18,065 nt of DNA from CBDUQN01 sp965369375 (GTDB taxonomy: Bacteria; Krumholzibacteriota; Krumholzibacteriia; Krumholzibacteriales; Krumholzibacteriaceae), in assembly GCA_965369375.1 (NCBI GenBank), contig CBDUQN010000062.1:1-18065 (forward strand). Reading direction: 5' to 3'. Both the position numbers and the translations under genes were made by a program. Of the stretch, positions 14,729-18,065 are shown piece after piece. How positions within the stretch are numbered: position 1 is the first letter of the stretch; every line of letters starts with the position of its first letter. The notes beneath the pieces were generated by a model. That model saw only the letters and a program-made list of their open reading frames with translations, did no database searches and was not told the origin of the DNA.

Positions 14729-16891
14729 CTACCGCATAAGAATCATCTTCTTGGTCAGAATGAGGTCGTCCGACTGGAGCCTGTAGAAATAGACGCCACT
14801 GGCGACATTGTCAGCCGTCCATATGGCAGTCTTGAATCCGGCCTTCTGAAAATCGTCGACAAGTGTGCAGACTTCCCGGCCAAGCACATTATAGACGGCG
14901 AGACGGACGTGGCAGTCCCGAGGCAGCGAGTATGTGATCTCCGTCGTCGGATTGAACGGATTCGGATAATTCTGCTGCAACACAAACCGGTCGGGCACCG
15001 GTTCCGGCTCGTCAGCGCCTGCGACCATGAATCCCCTGCCGTCGACGCGCTTGCCGTCAAACGCCATGAACGGCGGGCAGAAGTCTTCGTCGGATATGTC
15101 TGAGCCGAATGTGCCGACGGCGTCGTAGCACGTCACCATTACACGGCAGGTTGCCGACGGCGGCCCCGTCACCGTCCAGATAAATGATCCGGGGTTCCCT
15201 TCGAGAGTCGCTATCCGTGTCCAGTTTTCACCGCTGTCGACGGAGTAATCGACCAGCGTCGAATCGATCCCGACATTGTCGGAAGCATCCCACACGATCT
15301 CGTACTCCTGGCCGATATAGAGAACTTCGCCTCCGTTCGGCTGTATCACGGTAACAGCCGGCGGTATGGCGGCATCAAGCGATTTGAAGACGTTGAGACG
15401 CCCGCTGCCCAGCAGTCCCTCGTAGCCGGGATTGAGATCATCGATTCCGTCGGCATAGTCGACGACGAGATCGACAATTTCCTGTCTCGTCAGCGTCGGG
15501 ACGTACGATTTCAAGAGTCCCGCAGCCGCGCAGACGTGCGGGGCGGCCTGCGATGTTCCCGAGGCCCAGGCAACGTAGTTCGGATTGTAGTGATATGAAT
15601 AGGTGCTGATGATATCGACGCCGGGAGCGGCAAGGTCCACCCAGGAACCGTAGTTCGAAAAATCGGCCTTCACATCGTCGGAATCAGTCGCCGCGATGTT
15701 GAGCACATCGGCTCTCGAGCCGAGATAGTCGGCGTAGCTGTTGCCGTCGTTTCCCGCCGCGTGCACGACAATTACACCGTTGGCAACGGCATAATCGACC
15801 GCCGCACCGAGTCCGCCGGAATTCGATGAACCCCAACTGCAGTTTATGGCGGTTACGCCCTTGATCGCCGCGTAGTAGATCGCCTGTGCCGCGAAATCCA
15901 TCCGCACGTAACCCACCTCATACCCCATGTATGGAGCTGACCAGCCGATGCGAAGGGCCATGATCTTCACGCCGTTGGCGGGCGCTGTCGAGCCCTCGTT
16001 CCAGCCGCCGGCAAGACCTGCGACCATCACGCCGTTGTTCGTGATGGCGCCCATGATGCCGCCGACGTGCGTGCCGTGCCCGTTGAAATCGGTGGGTTCG
16101 TTGTCCTCCTCGTCAGCATCCTCCCCCGGCCAGGCGCCGGTCACGTTGTCGACGAAGTCCCAGCCGATCCAGTCGTCGACATATCCGTTGCCGTCATCGT
16201 CGACACCCGCCGTCCCGTTGCGTTCCGGCCAGTTGATCCAGACGTTGCCGTCGGTGTATGGAGAGAGACCTCCGAGATCGCGGGAGTTGTACTGAAGGCC
16301 GGTATCGAGATCGCCGAGGATGACGGTCCCATCACCGGTCTCCAGTTCCCATGCGTCGGTGGCGTCAACGTCGTTATCTTCAGCGTCGTAGAAATTCCAC
16401 TGATCCGAGAGGAAACGCGGATCGTCAGGAAAGAGCTCCATGATGGGATGAACGCCGATCGGCTGGACCAGCTCGACATTGGCGTGAGCCGAGTAGGCGG
16501 CCATCGCCGTTTCGAGCCGGAACTTTTTATTGAATTCGACGATATAATACCTGGAAAGGTCGATCGCCTGCACATCGCTCACACGTTGCTCGGTGCCGGG
16601 AAACTCGCGCACGAATTTCGTCACTCCGTATCTCTTGTTCAGATCGGCGAGGGTCGTCGTCGGTGACACCGCTACGTTTTCGGCGCTCCTTACGCCGCTT
16701 ACCGTGGCATTCGCAGCAACCTTGACAATCATCCCGTTCGGCATGTAGTACATGGAAGGAGGCGGCGGGCGAAACGGCACGCGCACCGCCTTGTAGCGTA
16801 TCGCCTGCAGTACCGTTGATTCATCATTGGCAATGATTGACGATGAAAGCACGACAAGGACGATCACTGATAACGCAATAATATTTTTCAT
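14729..16891 (-). CDS. Secreted S8 subtilisin-like protease with prodomain and C-terminal sorting domain
   Basis: The ATG at 16891 directly precedes a signal peptide (MKNIIALSVIVLVVLSSSIIA, split at about residue 21) and has a G-rich AGGA-containing site a few bases upstream; the frame extends to 16957 but would put 22 odd residues before the signal. The protein has 720 residues. Residues about 60-150 resemble a fervidolysin-like propeptide (NKRYGVTKFVREFP, YYIVEFNKK, ANVELVQP). The triad is Asp196 (GDLDTG), His272 (GHGTHVGG) and Ser447 (SGTSQAAPH), with oxyanion Asn381 (AAGNDG). An acidic loop, DDDGNGYVDD, probably binds calcium. A beta-sandwich with VIQPNGGEVLYIGQEYEIVW (about 514-610) follows, then the tail QNYPNPFNPTTEITYSLP to SGVYFYRL (about 640-720). 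Its catalytic domain is clearly different from that of the neighbouring subtilase. Confidence 0.95.
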   Translation of the reverse strand: MKNIIALSVIVLVVLSSSIIANDESTVLQAIRYKAVRVPFRPPPPSMYYMPNGMIVKVAANATVSGVRSAENVAVSPTTTLADLNKRYGVTKFVREFPGTEQRVSDVQAIDLSRYYIVEFNKKFRLETAMAAYSAHANVELVQPIGVHPIMELFPDDPRFLSDQWNFYDAEDNDVDATDAWELETGDGTVILGDLDTGLQYNSRDLGGLSPYTDGNVWINWPERNGTAGVDDDGNGYVDDWIGWDFVDNVTGAWPGEDADEEDNEPTDFNGHGTHVGGIMGAITNNGVMVAGLAGGWNEGSTAPANGVKIMALRIGWSAPYMGYEVGYVRMDFAAQAIYYAAIKGVTAINCSWGSSNSGGLGAAVDYAVANGVIVVHAAGNDGNSYADYLGSRADVLNIAATDSDDVKADFSNYGSWVDLAAPGVDIISTYSYHYNPNYVAWASGTSQAAPHVCAAAGLLKSYVPTLTRQEIVDLVVDYADGIDDLNPGYEGLLGSGRLNVFKSLDAAIPPAVTVIQPNGGEVLYIGQEYEIVWDASDNVGIDSTLVDYSVDSGENWTRIATLEGNPGSFIWTVTGPPSATCRVMVTCYDAVGTFGSDISDEDFCPPFMAFDGKRVDGRGFMVAGADEPEPVPDRFVLQQNYPNPFNPTTEITYSLPRDCHVRLAVYNVLGREVCTLVDDFQKAGFKTAIWTADNVASGVYFYRLQSDDLILTKKMILMR

Positions 16892-17086
16892 GTGTCCTGC
16901 CCCCTGTTTATAATGAATGACTGAATCGCAACCTGCTCCACAGCCCCCGTGCAACATGCCCGTGGACTACCTCCTTTCATGGCTGAAGTTGGACTTGATC
17001 TTTTTTCGTTTCTCTTCCCTCGCTGTGGCCTGCTTGGGAAAGGACTTACACCTCCAAGATGGCCCCCATGCCGGGCGCACAAAAGG

Positions 17087-17113
17087 AGAGGAGGTCCATG
17101 GAGGACCTCCTCT
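17087..17113. terminator. Hairpin with possible minus-strand terminator tail
   Basis: AGAGGAGGTCC (17087-17097) pairs perfectly with GGACCTCCTCT (17103-17113), an 11-bp stem with a 5-nt loop. On the minus strand CCTTTTGTG follows, a modest T-tract. It may be a back-up terminator for the small secreted protein gene or a structured leader element of the subtilase. Confidence 0.45.
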
Positions 17114-17244
17114 GTCTCTGGATAACCAAACCCCTTACGGCAAGGAATCGCGAATTGAATTCTCACCCGGAGGCTCTGCCATCCACAACCACACATCTTC
17201 CGTTGAAGAGGGTCTGCCCGAGTGAAATCGCAATTCTTATTCCA

Positions 17245-17275
17245 ATAAAAGGAGGCGATGCTCGCCTCCTTTTAT
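17245..17275. terminator. Bidirectional intrinsic terminator
   Basis: ATAAAAGGAGGCGA (17245-17258) and its exact complement (17262-17275) form a perfect 14-bp stem with a 3-nt loop. A GC-rich core is flanked by an A-tract and a T-tract on both strands (minus strand tail TTTTATTGG, plus strand tail TTTTATCTC). It lies about 117 bases after the stop of the small secreted protein gene. Confidence 0.85.
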
Positions 17276-17391
17276 CTCACCAAAAAACAAAGAGTTACTT
17301 TATAATAAGGGAGGGTACGGCCTCCTCGCGCCAACTTCTGAAAAGTTCAAGCCGTTAAATATTTTGATCGAACGTAAAAATTATTGACTGC

Positions 17392-17751
17392 CTACTTTTC
17401 GGCGTACCCCGTTTCGGTATCGAGCGTATAGGTTCCGCCGGGTGCGGAAAAGTCGAGTAGATTCGCAGGGAACCCGCTCCACTGGATGGAGAATTCATAA
17501 TAGGGCTGAACCGGAGAACCTGCGATAGGCCTGGCAGACAACTCCACATACCGCTCGTTAATCCTCTCAAACGTCAGGTTCAATGATGTCCTGGAGTTGA
17601 TTCGATACGCGATGTTATCGTACCTGATAACAGTCAATCCCGATTTGATATTCTTCTCCAGAGGCAACATGTGCTCGTTCTGCGCTGTGACGCTCACCGT
17701 AAAAAGCAGCGCTGCCAACGCGAACAAGAGAACCCTCTTAGTGCCCCTCAT
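17392..17751 (-). CDS. Small secreted protein of unknown family
   Basis: I do not recognise this family. The frame extends to 17865, but ATG 17751 is preceded by AGGAGG with ideal spacing and gives a textbook signal peptide: MRGTKRVLLF, a hydrophobic core, then cleavage probably after VTA (about residue 23). The mature part has about 96 residues and contains no cysteine. It alternates polar and hydrophobic residues in a beta-rich way (GLTVIRYDNIAYRI, SLNLTFERINERYVELSARP, YYEFSIQWSGFP, GGTYTLDTETGY). This suggests a small beta-barrel or sandwich in the periplasm or outside the cell. It lies downstream of a 14-bp tandem repeat array and is followed by a strong terminator. It is co-directional with the two subtilase genes but in its own transcription unit. 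Confidence 0.75.
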   Translation of the reverse strand: MRGTKRVLLFALAALLFTVSVTAQNEHMLPLEKNIKSGLTVIRYDNIAYRINSRTSLNLTFERINERYVELSARPIAGSPVQPYYEFSIQWSGFPANLLDFSAPGGTYTLDTETGYAEK

Positions 17752-18065
17752 CAAGGACCTCCTCTCCTGCCCCTTCGGGCACGTGTTAAACCCTACCTTC
17801 CCTTCAAAATCCGGCAGTAGCTTCGATTTCGGTCCTTTAACGTAAACCCCTAAATTTCGCGTCAAGAATATAACATATTTTTCAATTTTCTGCTATATAA
17901 ATCTACTTTACCTAATCTACTTTGCCTAATCTACTTTGCCTAATCTACTTTACCTAATCTACTTTGCCTAATCTACTTTACCTAATCTACTTTACCTAAT
18001 CTACTTTACTTAATCTACTTTACCTAATCTACTTTAGCAAGAAATAAAATAATTCTATCTATTTG
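17752..18065. other. AT-rich region upstream of the small secreted protein gene
   Basis: These 314 bases hold a leader of about 100 bases, a TGCCC/GGGCA hairpin near 17770-17785 just before the ribosome binding site, a weak -35-like TTGACG (17865-17860) with no good -10, and the tandem repeat array. No gene is visible, and base composition changes sharply to AT-rich beyond 17860. Confidence 0.6.
17901..18036. repeat. 14-bp AT-rich tandem repeat array, 9 full units plus a partial
   Basis: The unit ATCTACTTT(A/G)CCTA is repeated without spacers: units start at 17901, 17915, 17929, 17943, 17957, 17971, 17985, 17999 and 18013, and a tenth stops after 10 bases. Units 2, 3 and 5 carry G at position 10 and unit 8 carries T at position 12; the others are identical. 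The step of 14 is not a multiple of 3, and stop codons occur in every frame on both strands, so the array is non-coding. Near-identity suggests copy-number change by slippage. Confidence 0.97.

Larger units (their letters stand above)
16892..17391. other. 500-base intergenic region upstream of the subtilase gene
   Basis: This gap separates the stop of the small secreted protein gene (17392) from the subtilase start (16891). It contains two strong hairpins (17087-17113 and 17245-17275). A TATAAA (16912-16907) lies too near the start codon to be a useful promoter. CCACAGC and GCTGTGG segments about 90 bases apart could pair in the subtilase leader. Two open frames of about 100 codons cross the hairpins and have unconvincing composition. 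I see no supportable gene. Confidence 0.6.

Noticed and set aside
16907..16912. TATAAA as -10 box of the upstream subtilase gene
   Set aside because: A start from it would fall within about 10 bases of the ATG and remove the ribosome binding site; no -35 box stands at the right distance.
16888..17196. Minus-strand frame of 102 codons ending in an ATGA overlap with the subtilase start
   Set aside because: It crosses a strong hairpin, has irregular composition and no signal or domain. The ATGA overlap is suggestive but not enough.
17059..17358. Plus-strand frame of 99 codons with GGAGAGGAGGTCC before an internal ATG at 17098
   Set aside because: The frame runs through both hairpins including the perfect terminator at 17245-17275, and the protein shows no fold-like pattern.
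17860..17865. TTGACG as -35 box for the small secreted protein gene
   Set aside because: At 17 or 18 nt spacing the -10 would read CGTTAA or GTTAAA, too far from consensus to call a promoter.
17901..18036. Possible CRISPR array
   Set aside because: The repeats are 14 bp, contiguous and without spacers; no cas genes are present. It is a simple tandem repeat.

Overview
The window is a chromosomal segment from a moderately GC-rich, Gram-negative-type bacterium. It encodes an Mla/MCE lipid transporter, which implies an outer membrane. Two secreted subtilases end in the 'NYPNPFNPTTEI...SGVYFYKL' tail typical of the FCB superphylum and allied candidate phyla (for example Eisenbacteria, Krumholzibacteriota, Latescibacterota or Zixibacteria). 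That placement is inferred from family style and cannot be fixed from the sequence alone. No phage, transposon, tRNA, rRNA or CRISPR is visible.

Positions 1-9897 hold twelve housekeeping genes, all on the minus strand and tightly packed. In transcription order they are yicC, remA (DUF370), gmk, rpoZ, coaBC, a family-4 uracil-DNA glycosylase, dnaB, mlaE, mlaF, mlaD, ispD and ispF. The first five are a widely conserved neighbourhood. The rest link DNA maintenance, outer-membrane lipid transport and the MEP isoprenoid pathway in one direction of transcription. A good sigma70-like promoter precedes yicC, and a second AT-rich candidate precedes rpoZ.

Positions 9898-10091 form a divergent promoter region between yicC and a plus-strand rqcH/NFACT gene (10092-11795). 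Both sides have perfect TTGACA -35 boxes. Between and next to them lie three TGTCA motifs at exact 12-bp steps. The rqcH promoter is so close to the start codon that its mRNA may be leaderless. rqcH converges on the next gene, with a G-rich 15-bp repeat and a hairpin between them.

Positions 12018-17751 are an accessory, secreted-protein region, again on the minus strand. It holds two S8 subtilases with different catalytic domains but the same type of C-terminal sorting domain, each with its own transcription signals, and then a 119-residue secreted protein of unknown family with a very strong ribosome binding site. Upstream of that small gene is an AT-rich array of nearly ten 14-bp tandem repeats (17901-18036).

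The best candidates for something undescribed are the small secreted protein with its repeat array and terminators, the divergent phased-repeat control region, and the paired subtilases. No clearly new multi-gene system can be demonstrated from the sequence.
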